A program made the position numbers and the translations under genes. A stretch of 64,000 nt of DNA from the NCBI GenBank assembly GCA_025667525.1, contig CM046877.1, positions 293,504,364-293,568,363 on the forward strand. The letters run 5' to 3'. This stretch comes from Glebionis coronaria (Eukaryota > Streptophyta > Magnoliopsida > Asterales > Asteraceae). Below are positions 43,907-55,270 of this stretch, in pieces; within the stretch, counting starts at the first letter, position 1; each line of letters opens with the position of its first letter. The notes below the pieces were generated by a model, which saw only the letters and a program-made list of their open reading frames with translations, made no database searches and was not told the origin of the DNA.

Positions 43907-45856
43907 TGACCATTGCAATGCCCTCATGCAATGCATTAATTTTAAAGCACGGTTTACATTCTCCATCATAAACAACCCACCTTGGCCTTTATTAAATACT
44001 AAACATAAAAGATAGAAATAAGTAAAGAAATTAAAAACTTACATTGGGTTTTGGCGGCCATGAACATTTTTTCATCCTCAAGTTTCACGTTCCCCATACC
44101 AAGCTTAAAAATGAGATCATTGTTATTATAAGTTAGCACACTATCACAAACTCATGTGGGCCAATTATTCACTTAGACTCCCTTATTCCTAGGTGTATCT
44201 CTTATATTTTATTTTTGTCTTGAATGATCACGAGGATGCATTGTTTGACTTATTTCGATAGTTATTTAGTCCGAAAATAAGGTGAACGATTTAATCAATA
44301 GTTAGCTAAAGGACCAAATCTTTTAAAACTGCTTCTCGGGATATCAGAAAGTTCATATCTTGGCATAACTTGGTTCGCGATTTGAGACCTTTCTCGGGCC
44401 GATATTTGGCAGCGACTTCATACTTCAAATTTTCGAGAGACGTTCTTGAAATTATGGTCTTCTCTTCATAATAGGAATTTCTTCACTTGAAGTTTTTGAG
44501 AGATTCTTCATCTTTGGACCACGACTTCTTCATTTTTCTCCAATCTTTATTTTGGACTTTGATATACAACGATCCGCCTCCTTTTAGGACTTGGATCTAT
44601 TTATCCTCATACCTTGTTAGGGTCTTTTCGGATAGACTTCTCCATGAATTTTGGGGAGTTCTTGCTTTTCGTCGTGTGTCTCGATCCTTCATATTGATTT
44701 TTGATAAATGATTCTTCACATCACTTTGGATCTTTAGCAACAAAATGTAGCCCTCATGCCTTGTTAGGGCCTTTTCGGACTCGCCAATCTTCGCGCCCCG
44801 CTTCATAAGTTATGCCTTGGCTATGAACTCTCGTCATTACCGAGCAACTTTTAAACGATCTGGGGCTAGAAGCTAAGTAACTTTTCAAATCGTACAACCT
44901 TACTTATTAGCAGATAATTTATTAGCAAGCGGAGGGAGAATAGGCTCATAATTAACTCACATAAATTCACGAAAGAATATCGAACTTATAATTGACTCTA
45001 TCATCTCTCGTTCTCCACAGTTTAAAATCTCAAGGAATGAGACTCGTGGATGCTTAGCCTATTAAATCAAAGTTTTGGGTTTTCGAGTCGCCTATAGGAT
45101 CTTGCAAATTCTTAGACTTTTTCAAGTTTAGAAATCGCGTTTTAAAGTTCCCTTGGTAAACGACTCTCTAGGATCAATTATAGGAACTTGCGAAAAGTTC
45201 TTGTTCTTAACCCGTGAGAGTTAAGACTTTCGCGTTTTATATCTCCCTATATAAAAGCCTAGCAAAACTCGACTTAAACACGTTAAGGATACTAGCTAGA
45301 GTAAACTTAAGCAAGTAAACTCGGGTTGAGTCAAAATGTTCACGACTAAGAAAAATCTAAAACCACTTTATTGAAAAACTATTCTAGTAAGGAAACGTAA
45401 CAAAGGCAAACACGACTATACAACTAGGCCAAAATAGATTAAAAATTTTGAAAAATGTCGAAAAATCAAATTTTCCGGTTAAAATGAGGGCACATTTATG
45501 GAAAAGACCACTTACTTCGATAGAAGTCCCCCCTACACTTGAGATAAACATTGTCCTCAATGTTTAAGCATGTGGGAGTAAACTCCCCTACACTTAGGGC
45601 ATTGTGCACTTTGTTTAAATCTGGCTAAGGAAAGGACAACTAAAGTGAATTCAATGTGAACATATAGAATATGAAATATTGAATCACAAGAGTTTAGGAT
45701 AGAACCGGGAAGATGGAAAACACGGTATCACGATTCGTCAAAAGTTCTCAAGATGCTCTCTGAAGCTTAAATCCCTGCACAGCACAATAAACAAGACAAC
45801 AAACATATGCGGGGCTCCCCCTACACTTATTATGAAAGCAGTAAAGGATAGAACAC
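43907..45856 (-). other. Ath3 3' non-coding region
   Basis: About 1.95 kb without a credible gene; equivalent of the regions in Ath1, Ath2 and Lard1. Has repeated CCTCATACCTTGTTAGGGTC-type motifs (near 44606, 44752) and extra PPT-like tracts (near 45530, 45588, 45826). Confidence 0.82.
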
Positions 45857-45916
45857 GGGTTGCCTCCCGAGAAGCGCTTGTTTTTGTTCACCGAGTCATG
45901 AGCCTGACTCGACCCA
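45857..45916 (-). ncRNA. Conserved post-stop hairpin block, Ath3
   Basis: CGGG-TTGCCT-CCCG and CGAGTCA-TGAGCC-TGACTCG inverted repeats (plus-strand text) just after the pol stop codon at 45920. Confidence 0.6.
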
Positions 45917-45919
45917 ATT

Positions 45920-46717
45920 TTAGTTCATGGGGAACGTGGTGAGGGATGGAATCATCTCTTGAGAGATGTCCTCACCAAAGTACAGCTTCAAACGCTGGCC
46001 ATTCACCTTGAAATTGGGCCCATTCGGCTGAGAAAGCTCAATGGTCCCATATGGAAGGACTTTGGCGACGGTGAATGGACCAGACCAGCGGCTCTTCAAC
46101 TTGCCAGAGAAGATCTTCAACCGAGAGTTAAAGAGTAGAACGTGATCTCCAACGTGGAACTCTCGGTTCTTGATTTTAGCATCGTGGATCATCTTCGTCT
46201 TCTCCTTGTAGATCAGCGAGTTCTCATAAGCTTCATTCCGTAGTTCATTTAGCTCGTTGAGTTGAACCTTGCGATGATCACCGGCTTTGATTATGTTGAA
46301 GTTCGCCCACTTCAAGGCCCAGTGCGCCTTGTGCTCCAGCTCGATGGGTAGGTGGCAGGCTTTCCCGTACACAAGACGATAAGGTGTACAACCGATCGGG
46401 GTCTTGTAAGCAGTACGGAAAGCCCACAGAGCATCATCTAACTTATCGGCCCACGCGGCACGATGCTCTCCTACAGTACGCTCCAAAATTCTCTTCAAGC
46501 CACGATTGGAAATTTCGGCTTGCCCATTGGTTTGGGGATGATAGGCGGTGGAAAGACGGTGATTGACACCATACTTTGCCATGACTCGTGCAAATTGATC
46601 GTTGCAAAAATGAGTCCCGCGGTCACTGATGATAGCACGAGGGACGCCAAATCGAGCGAAAAGCTGCTTCAAAAAGTTCACAACCACCCTCGCATCATTC
46701 GTAGGAAGAGCCTTAGC
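45920..46717 (-). pseudogene. Ath3 integrase, C-terminal part after the in-frame stop
   Basis: Same frame as the long gag-pol frame, separated from it only by TAA at 46718-46720 (after VSKWV; a Glu is usual here). It carries the second and third catalytic residues (IISDRGTHFCND, NGQAEISNRGLKRILE), the GCTPYRLVYGKACHLP block, and the C-terminal LKxYxGE-type end. About 265 codons including the ten before its first Met. The stop removes two of three integrase catalytic residues from the main product, so this copy should not integrate alone unless the stop is read through. Confidence 0.92.
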
Positions 46718-49700
46718 TTACACCCATTTAGAGACGTAGTCGACGGCGACGAGGATGTACTTGTTCCCTTTGGATGATGGAAATGGCCCCATAAAGTCGA
46801 TGCCCCATACGTCAAAGATTTCACATTCCTGTATAAAATTTTGAGGCATCTCATCCTTATGTGTGATCTTGCCTTGACGTTGGCAAGCATCACAGTGCTT
46901 AACCATTTCGTGAGCGTCACGATAAATGGTGGGCCAGTAGAATCCAGAATCAAACACTTTCTTAGCGGTGTAGTTGGGACCAAAGTGACCACCGGTGGGT
47001 CCTTTGTGGCAAGCTTGAAGGATGTCAAAAGCTACCGGTCCGTCAACACATCGACGAATAATCAGATCAGCACACTGTTTGAATAGATAAGGGTCATCCC
47101 AAAAGTAAGTCTTAACATCATTCAAGAACTTCTTCTTTTGTTGGGATGTTAACCCTTGGATGAGAATACCACCCGCTAAGTAGTTTGCAATGTCTGCAAA
47201 CCACGGGGTGCCATCAAGATTGAGATTTATAGACATTAGAGTCTCCAGGGGGAAAGAGTCATTGATCTCTTTGTTCGGATGATCCCCCTGATATGGATCC
47301 TCAAGTCGACTCAGATGATCCGCGGCCAGGTTTTCGGCTCCCTTCTTGTCACGAATTTCAATGTTGAATTCTTGAAGGAGCAAAACCCAGCGAAGAAGTC
47401 TTGGCTTAGAATCGTTCTTTGTCATCAAGTACTTCAACGCGGAATGGTCCGTGTATACGATGGTGGTGGATAAAACAAGATAGGGGCGAAATTTCTCAAA
47501 AGCATAGACAACAGCTAAAAGCTCTTTTTCGGTTGTCGTATAATGCAATTGAGCCCCCGTCATTGTTTTGCTAGCATAGTGGATTGGTTGGAAGTGTTTA
47601 TTCACACGTTGGCCCAAAACCGCACCAATAGCAAAGTCGCTAGCATCGCACATCAATTCAAAAGGCAGCTCCCAATTAGGGGTAACCAAGACCGGTGCCT
47701 TAGTTAGCTTGTCCTTGAGAAGATTGAAGGCTTCGAGACACTCTTTAGAAAAGATAAAGGGAGTATCTTTTTCCAAGAGGTGGGTCATCGGGCGAGCGAT
47801 TTTAGAGAAATCCTGAATGAATCTACGATAGAAGCCCGCATGACCCAGAAAACTTCTCACACCCTTTACGGTTGAAGGTGGAGGTAATTTGGCTATGACA
47901 TCAACTTTAGCATGGTCAACTTCAAGACCGGCTTTAGAGATTTTGTGTCCTAGCACAATGCCTTCTTTTACCATAAAATGGCATTTTTCCCAATTCAGAA
48001 CAAGGCGAGTGTCTTCGCACCGCTTAAGCATACGTTCCAAATTGGCAAGGCAAGCAGAGAAGGAATCCCCGAAGACCGAGAAATCATCCATGAAGACTTC
48101 CATGGTTTGCTCAACCATGTCATGGAAGATAGCCAACATACATCTTTGGAAAGTCCCGGGGGCATTGCATAAGCCAAAAGGCATTCGTTTATAAGCAAAT
48201 GTGCCATAGGGACAAGTGAATGTTGTCTTCTCTTGATCTTGAGGATCGATGGGTATTTGAAAGTAACCCGAGAAACCATCCAGAAAGCAGTAATATTCAT
48301 TACCAACTAGACGTTCAAGCATTTGGTCCATAAAAGGTAGAGGGAAATGATCCTTTCTCGTGGCATCATTGAGTTTGCGGTAGTCTATACAAACTCTCCA
48401 CCCAGTAACGAGACGGGTAGGAATTAACTCGTTGTTTGCATTGGGCACAACGGTGATTCCGCCTTTCTTAGGCACACAATGGACTGGACTAACCCACGGT
48501 GAATCTGAAATAGGGTAAATCATACCCGCATCAAGAAGTTTGATAACCTCCTTTTTGATGACTTCATGGATTTTAGGATTCACCCTTCGTTGACTTTGAA
48601 TTGTGGGCTTAAAGTCGTCCTCCATGAGAATTTTATGTGTGCAAAAGTGAGGATCAATTCCGCGGATGTCGGAGATTTTCCAAGCGATAGCACTTTTATG
48701 CTTCTTCAACACAGCGACAAGGCGTTCTTTTTCGTCTTCTTTCAGATCCTTTGCGATGATGACCGGTAGCTTCTCGTCGTCTTCCAGAAAAACGTACTCA
48801 AGATGAGGAGGTAGGTCCTTAAGCTCAAGAGTAGGAGGATTCTCAATAGATGGTGAAACTAACGATGGATCATCATTAGTCACCTCTTTAGGAGCAGGGG
48901 GAGACAACGGGTCCTCGTTGAGAAGTCTCTCAATAGTACGAATATCTTCATCCCAATTTGTGGACAAATTATCATACTTAATATCGAGAGGACCCAAGCT
49001 AGCTTCGAAGTCATCCAAGTCACGTTCTCCGAAAGGAGTCAATGCTGGAGCAATTGAGGCAACGGTCTCAACATTGGGTAGAGAAGAAAGAGTACTTTTG
49101 CAAGCATCATGAAAATGTTCTTCACAAGCCTCATCGAGAACATCGATAGCATTAACGCTCTCATACGAATAAGGTTGCTTAGAAATCTTACCCATGTTGA
49201 AGACAATTTGATCGTCACCAACTCTCATGATGATTTCGCCTGCGGCTACATCAATGAGAGTGCGACCGGTCCTCAGAAATGGACGTCCAACGATTAATGG
49301 AACACGGGGATCCATCTCGTAATCAACGACGACAAAATCCGCCGGGAAGGTGAATTTATCGACGCCAACAAAGACATCTTCGGCTATCCCCACTGGATAA
49401 GCAACCGTACGGTTGGCTAATTCCAAAGTCATTCGTGTGGGGACTAGCTCGGGGAGAGATAATTGCTTCCAAACACTTAAAGGCATTAAGTTTATACTGG
49501 CACCTAGATCGGCTAGGGCCATGCAATTCTCTACTCCCGGGAAGTTGCAAGGAATCAAGAAGCGACCCGGATCACCAAGTTTGGTGGGCAATTGCCGTAA
49601 GAGCACTGCGGAGCAATTCTCATTAAGGTGGGTCTGAGCAATGTCCAGAAGCTTTTCTTTATCACTTAAAAGATCTTTAAACATCTTAGCGTATTTGGGC

Positions 49701-51551
49701 ATGTGAGCGAGAGCCTCGGCAAAGGAGATGTTAAAATTCAATTGTTTGAACATTTTAAGGAAGTTCGAAACCTGAATATCATCCTTGCTCTTTTGCTTCT
49801 CTTTCCTCAACCTTGAAGGATAAGGTATATTGGATGAAGAAGAAGGCTTTAGGGGAATAGGATCACTCACAACCACGGGTGGTGGGGAAATGGGGATAGA
49901 AGGTGAAGGAGGTGGGGAAAGTTGCTCTTTTTCCTTGTTCACAATCACCGGTGGAGGTGTAGGAAGCTCGGGTTCCATATAACCTTTTCCACTACGAGTG
50001 GTGATTGCTTTCATCTCCCCTCTTGGATTCGCAACGGTATTACTCGGAAGAGTACCCGAGGAAGAGGGTTGATTACTTTGGATGAGCGAACCAATCATAT
50101 CACGAAGGTGAAGAGCTTGATTGTTAAAAGAGTTTTGCATGTTTACATTCATTGTATCATTGTGTTTGGCCATATCATTCCTTAGCTCGGCTCGAATATC
50201 GTTCCCTTGCTTTGCCATTTCACCCTTCAAGTTGCGGACTTGACTCTGAAGATTCATCACCAACTCCCGATTAGTCTTCATGAATGTCTCGACTTCTGGA
50301 GTCACTGCCATCGGTTGATTGAGAGGTGGAGCCTGGTAAGCTTGAGAATTTCCTTGAGTTGGGTATGGGTTTCTTTGGGATTGATACTGATTGTTTGCAC
50401 GAGGTTGGGATTGATGGTAGCTTTGTTGTTGGTTTTGGTTTGCAGGAGGGAAACCGGGGGGAGCAAGATAATTGTTGGAGCGATAACTTAGCAAGTTACG
50501 GTCTCCTTGAGGGCGGGCTTGATAGCCTCCCGTGGGATAAGTACCGTATGCTGCGTTAACGTCTTCAGAATAATTGCTTTGGGTAGAAGGACAATCATTA
50601 TAAGAGTGAGGGCCACCACATGTGTCACAAGAAATAGCAACGGCTTTAGCTTGTTGAAAATGGTTTGTGGCCATGGCCATGAAATTCTTGTTCATTTCAG
50701 CGAGTTGGCGAGAAATTTCAGACATTTCAGGATTGGAGGAAGTAGAAGAAACATTGACTCTCGAGTTAGATCTTGAGGATGCGGATGAATCCCAATTCTT
50801 GTGGTGAGTAGTCATGTTTTCGATCAACTCTCGGCACTCCTCCGGTCTCCTTTTCATAAAAGTACCACCGGCGGCGGCATTGATCGTGTCACGATCACGA
50901 AAGGTGAGACCGTTGTAGAAGGTGTCAATGAGAGTGACGGGGAGCATATTGTGATTAGGACAGCGGTCGATCAAATCATTGTAACGTTCCCAAGCATCGA
51001 AAAGCGATTCATCATTCTCTTGCATAAATCCACTGATTTGGTTACGAAGGCTAGTGACCATGGATGGGGGAAAGTAGCGCGATAAAAAGCGTTGAGTCAT
51101 GTCGTTCCACGTATGAATAGAATTCTTAGGAAGACGGTCAAACCATTTTTCGGCATGGTGAGAAAGCGAGTGTGGAAAAAGTTGAAGGCGAAGGTCATCC
51201 ATAGAAACACCGGGGCATTTCATGCTTTGGGTAATGGTAATGAATTTGTCGAGGTGTTTGTTGGCATCATCGTCCGGAATTCCACGAAACGGATTCGTTT
51301 GCACTTGTTGTATCATATGATGCTTCAACGAAAACTCCTGAGCCGTGACGTGCATTGGCGCAATCGGGCCTCCGCGTCCGTTCATGGTGGGTTGGCACAA
51401 TTCCTCCATGGTTCGTAAATCAGGTTGAAGGACATTGTTGTTGTTGTTATTGTTGTGGTTGTTATTCAAATTATTTTGAGGTGGGTGATTATTGTTGTTG
51501 TTAACACCAGCCATATCTAAATCTTCAAGATTCTCGGGCTCAGAATAGTTT
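46718..51551 (-). CDS. Ath3 gag-pol (gag, protease, RT, RNase H, integrase N-terminus), truncated by a stop
   Basis: Open from 51595 (1625 aa); the likely start is the Met at 51551 ([11 protein letters not shown]), since a splice-acceptor-like TTCTTCTGCAG lies just upstream. Numbered from 51595: Asn-rich N-terminus, Gag capsid about 65-270, knuckle [13 protein letters not shown] (323-335, CX2CX3HX4C), Pro-rich linker, protease about 690-780 ([18 protein letters not shown]), RT about 1000-1180 with [18 protein letters not shown] and the catalytic FMDDFSVFG (1168 on). RNase H starts near 1315 ([23 protein letters not shown]). Integrase zinc finger H1530, H1537, C1568, C1571; first catalytic D at 1600 ([10 protein letters not shown]). 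Ends at TAA 46718-46720. Motif style ([14 protein letters not shown]) fits Athila. Copies and integrates element RNA in intact relatives. Confidence 0.95.
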
Positions 51552-51774
51552 GTAGATCTAGTACGCATGCACCTGCAGAAGAAAAATATACACAAGGAAT
51601 ATCTATATAATCTTTTTGGGTTATATAGGTTTTTTAATGTTTTTGTATTTTTGAAGAGTTTTATAATTTTTATGGATTTTTTGAAATTTTTTTATAGCAA
51701 TGAAAATAACGTTCAAAGAACGGATCCCAAAATTCAATGCGTCTCTCACTAGAAACCGTTTATCTTAACGAAAA
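51552..51774 (-). other. Ath3 AT-rich leader, possible intron
   Basis: AT-rich stretch between primer site and gag, sharing TTTGGGATCCGTTC and GAACGTTATTTTC with the Ath2 leader and ending in a pyrimidine tract plus GCAG before GTGC-ATG. Candidate intron; no transcript evidence here. Confidence 0.45.
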
Positions 51775-51792
51775 GAGCCGGCAGCGGCGCCA
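51775..51792 (-). promoter_or_regulatory. Ath3 primer binding site (tRNA-Asp type)
   Basis: Minus-strand TGGCGCCGCTGCCGGC, two bases after the 5' LTR (51793-51794 spacer). Confidence 0.92.
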
Positions 51793-51794
51793 TT

Positions 51795-53590
51795 TAATAC
51801 AAGGTTTTTGACACCCTATCTGAAAGTTCAAGTTCGTTATAGTTCCGAATCTTTTCGAATTGAAAACCGGTCTAAAGTGCGACTCAATCGTCTTTTGGTG
51901 GATCAAAGGTTTGGTTGGTTTGTTTTTAACTAATAGCAAGTAATTAAAGTGTCGTTGAGTAAAATGGAAGTCAAAAGATTAAATTGGATGACGAGTAAAA
52001 TAATGCATATAAATGTAAAGGTGACAATGGAAAAGTACTAACTCTTTAAATAAAACTAGCACTTAGAAAATTTTCAGAAAAATAAAAGGTACTATAAGAA
52101 AGTTATATCGAAAGAAACCAAAAACAGCCAAAAGGGAGCCCGATCGGAATGTATTCCGATCGGATGGTCGGAGTGGTGGGAAGAAGTAACACAATCGGAA
52201 TGTGCAAGACTGTCAATCGGAAAGTGGGATTAGGGACCAATCGGAATGTGCAAACTCACACGAATCGGAATAATGCTTGAATCTCAATCGGAATAGGGAA
52301 ATGCAACCAATCGGAAAGCACAACAAAGCTTTGATCGGAATCGGCTCAAAGATGAAACCAATCGGAATGGGGATTTAAGGTAACAATCGGAATAAGGGAC
52401 AAGCCCTACCGTCGGAATATGCACCAATCGGAAAGGGTAAACCCTAATCCGATTGGGGAAATCGGAATGTTGGGGTGCAAAGCCGTCGGAATCTAAACCA
52501 ATCGGAAAGGAGAATAACAACCTTCCCTAAAATGGTGGAACTAGTTTGGAGGTGCACCGGTCGGAAAGCCAATCGGAAAGGGGATTTACCACCCTTTCCG
52601 AAATCTATGGAAATGGAAAAGCTAGGTAATAAGCTAACTTGTATAAGCTAATACCAAAAACTTGTCAATCCAAATACTTAACCAAATCAAATAAGCACTT
52701 TAATCCACTTATCCAACTCGAAATCAAGCAACTTTTTAGATCAAACAATAAAAACATAAACTTTTTAATAAAACTTTTTAATGATAAAAATAAGCTAATC
52801 ATAAAAGTAAGCTAATAAGCACAAAAGTCTTAAAGCTTAATCAAATGAAAACTTATAAAATGATCAAAAGATTAACTTTTTAGCATGAAATCAATTAGAA
52901 CAACACGGATCACATGATAATCACACCAAAATCAATCTTAAATCAAAGAAAAGTAGAATGAGATTAAGAGATAAAAGCTTAAAATGGAACTTGATTAATA
53001 AAAATAAGCATACAAAAGTATTAATCTTGAAAGATTAAAAGTAAAAGATGAACTAGTGAGAGAAAGTTTAAGACTTTCTCTCTCTAAAAACTAAAAAGTG
53101 CAAAATTAACTAAAAACTCTAACTACTCTCCTAATGACTATTAGGAGGGTATTTATAGGGAAGGTGGAAGGAGTGCATGTGTTGCATCTTCTTTCTTGCT
53201 TTCTTCACGTTTTCTCGACTCGACTTTAATTCTTCGTCTTTGTCGTCTCGGGATTTGAACTTGTCTTTTAATTTTCTTCTTCTATTAGACCTAAGTTCTT
53301 CGACTTCGTTAAACTTCCGTCTTTTGACTTTTTCTTCGATAAATCTTCGGAATAGGTCTTGGACTTCCGTTCTTTCTGCACTCTTGATCTTTTGACTTCG
53401 TCTTTTTCCCGTTTTCTTCAGTAAAAGCCCGTGAAAGCCCGTGTTTTCTTCCTTTTTCATATTTAGGTCCTAAAACACAATAAAAACACAAACCACGCAT
53501 AATTCCGACTTTTACGACATAAATCACACGTTTTGGTCTTGTTATTATTGGAAATAGGTGGTAAAAGGATAAGTGTTTTCACACTTATTA
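51795..53590 (-). mobile_element. Ath3 5' LTR (1796 bp)
   Basis: Same length as the 3' LTR and almost base-identical. TATA box at 53150-53157 and terminal stem-loop at 53569-53588 (minus sense). Confidence 0.96.
53150..53157 (-). promoter_or_regulatory. TATA box of Ath3 5' LTR
   Basis: Minus-strand CCCTATAAATACCC; this copy would drive the element transcript. Confidence 0.72.
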
Positions 53591-53595
53591 GTCAT
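53591..53595. repeat. Target-site duplication of Ath3, right copy (GTCAT)
   Basis: Followed by CCTAGCCAACAAGAG, continuous with the Ath2 LTR. Confidence 0.93.
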
Positions 53596-54143
53596 CCTAG
53601 CCAACAAGAGTGAAAAATAAACATCCTAATCTATTTATAAGGGAGGATTAAGGAAGCTTCCTCCCCTCTTTCCTTTTCTCTTAATTGCATAATTAAGTCC
53701 CTCCTTCTTTTAATCTTCATTAATTGCGTACTTAGTCCTTTTCTTCTAATCCTTCTTTAATCTTGGACTTAAGGGACTTTTGACTTCGGGATTTCTTTTG
53801 AACTCGTCTTTAAATTCTTCAATAAAATAGACTTGAATTCTTTGACTTTTGATAAACTTCCGTCTTTTGACTTTTTCTTCGATAAATCTTCAGAATTGGT
53901 CGTGGACTTCCGTTCTTTTTGCACTCTTGACTTCTTGACTTCGTCTTTCATCCTTTTCTTCAATAAAAGTCTGTAAATGCCCGTGAATGTCCGTGTTTTC
54001 TTCATTTTTCACCTTTTTATCCTAAATCACAACAAAAACACAAACCACGCATAATTCCGATATAAAAGACATAAAATACACGTTTTGGTCCGGTTATTAT
54101 TGTAGTTAAGTGGTAGAAAAGATGGGTGTTTACACACCTATCA
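53596..54143 (-). mobile_element. Ath2 5' LTR, right piece
   Basis: Matches 34665-35212. It includes the TATA box (53632-53639) and the terminal stem-loop (54121-54142) and ends at the GTGGA duplication. Confidence 0.94.
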
Positions 54144-54148
54144 GTGGA
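54144..54148. repeat. Target-site duplication of Ath2, right copy (GTGGA)
   Basis: Matches 33236-33240; Tek1 gag resumes after it. Confidence 0.9.
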
Positions 54149-54350
54149 TCTGGTGGATCTGGTGGAGCTGGTGGATCTGGTGGGTCTGGTGGAGCTGGTG
54201 GATCCGGTGGAGCTGGTGGATCTGGTGGAGCTGGCGATACTGAAGCTGGCAACACTGGAACTGGCACTACTGGAGCTGGTAACACTGGAGCCGATAATAC
54301 TGGAGCTGGTAATACGGGAGCTGGCAATGCTGGTGCTGGAACTAGTGATG
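54149..54350 (+). repeat. GGTGGATCT/GGAGCTGGT-type coding minisatellite in Tek1 gag
   Basis: Nine-base units encode SGG and AGG, then 15- and 30-base units encode AGNTG-type repeats. Ath2 inserted at the left edge of this tract. Confidence 0.9.
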
Positions 54351-55270
54351 CTGATAGACCAGTGATTCCTGAAAACAAGAAGTGTAATTATACCTCGTTC
54401 ATGAAATGCAAACCTCCAACTTTTAAGGGTACTGAAGGTGTTGTTGGATTAATGAAATGGTTTGAAAAATTGGAATCCGTGTTTCGATTTAGTGGAAGTG
54501 AGGAAGGAGACAAGGTGATGTTTGCCTCTGCTACTCTTCAAGGGCGAGCATTAACTTGGTGGAATGGGAGAATGGCATCAATGGGTATGGATGTTGCTTA
54601 TGCTACACCTTGGGTTGAGGTAAGAAGGTGGATGACTGAGGAATTCTGTCCAAGGAGTGTTATTCAGAGGTTAGAACAGGAACTATATTAGCTGAGACTG
54701 AAGGTTACTGACGTCGATGGATACACAAACAGATTCCATGAACTTGCTCTACTTTGTCCAAACAAAGTTAACCCAAAATACTTGAAGGTAGAGCAGTATA
54801 TTCGAGGCTTACCTACCAACATCCATGGTGATGTGACCTCATATAAACCTGCCAATATTGATGAAGCTGTTCGTAGGGCCTACCAACTAATGGGTCAAAT
54901 CATCCAAGACAAGGCTGATGGTGTTTCTGAAGGTAACAAAAGAAGAGCTGAAAATGATAGTGATGATCGTGGTGATAACCGTCAATATCACAGTAGGAAT
55001 CAAAACCGAAGGAGGGGTAATGCTAATGCGATGACTGAAACTGCATCTGCTGATAAGGGAACTAGATGTCAACGCTGCAAGAAGTCTCATACTGGTGAGT
55101 GTGCTAAGTGTGGGAAGTGCAACAAGTTAGGTCACAAGACTGAAGACTGTTGGGGACCAGGAAAGAAGGGAGTGACGTGTTTTAACTGCCAAGGTAAAGG
55201 ACACATGAGGAACCAATGCCCTCAACCTCCGAAGAATGCACGTGGTGGAGATAACCAGGGAAAAGCTTAT
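54149..55270 (+). pseudogene. Tek1 gag, main part
   Basis: Continues the frame from 33240. It begins with a Gly/Ser/Ala then Gly/Asn/Thr-rich repeat tract (54149-54350), then the capsid-like gag domain (FMKCKPPTFKGTEGVVGLMKW, ALTWWNG, EEFCPRSVIQRLEQELY). TAG at 54689-54691 interrupts where Gln is usual. Reading continues in frame ([19 protein letters not shown]) through [12 protein letters not shown] to two CX2CX4HX4C knuckles ([28 protein letters not shown]). Its intact form would coat element RNA. Confidence 0.92.

Larger units (their letters stand above)
42098..53590 (-). mobile_element. Ath3: nearly intact Athila-like gypsy element (11.5 kb)
   Basis: Minus-strand element with two 1796-bp LTRs (42098-43893, 51795-53590) that differ by about one base by eye (43590-region CTTAAG versus CCTAAG). 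It has an intact primer site, polypurine tract and gag-pol. Only one defect is visible, a TAA at 46718-46720 inside integrase. It sits in an LTR of Ath2, at the deepest level of the nest, and is the youngest insertion in the window. No env-like gene lies between integrase and 3' LTR. Confidence 0.95.
33241..54143 (-). mobile_element. Ath2: Athila-like element with gag and protease only, split by Ath3
   Basis: Minus-strand element, about 9.4 kb of own sequence. 3' LTR 33241-35212 (1972 bp); internal region 35213-40672; 5' LTR 40673-42097 plus 53596-54143 (1973 bp). Roughly 15 differences are visible between the LTRs, so insertion is fairly recent. The internal region encodes a single 1084-codon gag-protease-acidic tail protein and no RT or integrase. 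Primer site and polypurine tract are intact. It is therefore probably non-autonomous. Confidence 0.93.

Noticed and set aside
43907..45856. env-like gene downstream of Ath3 integrase
   Set aside because: Only frames below about 75 codons are present and they do not resemble a membrane protein.
46718..51551. Endogenous pararetrovirus
   Set aside because: Presence of integrase, LTRs, primer site, PPT and 5-bp duplications shows a Ty3/gypsy retrotransposon; no movement or coat protein is seen.
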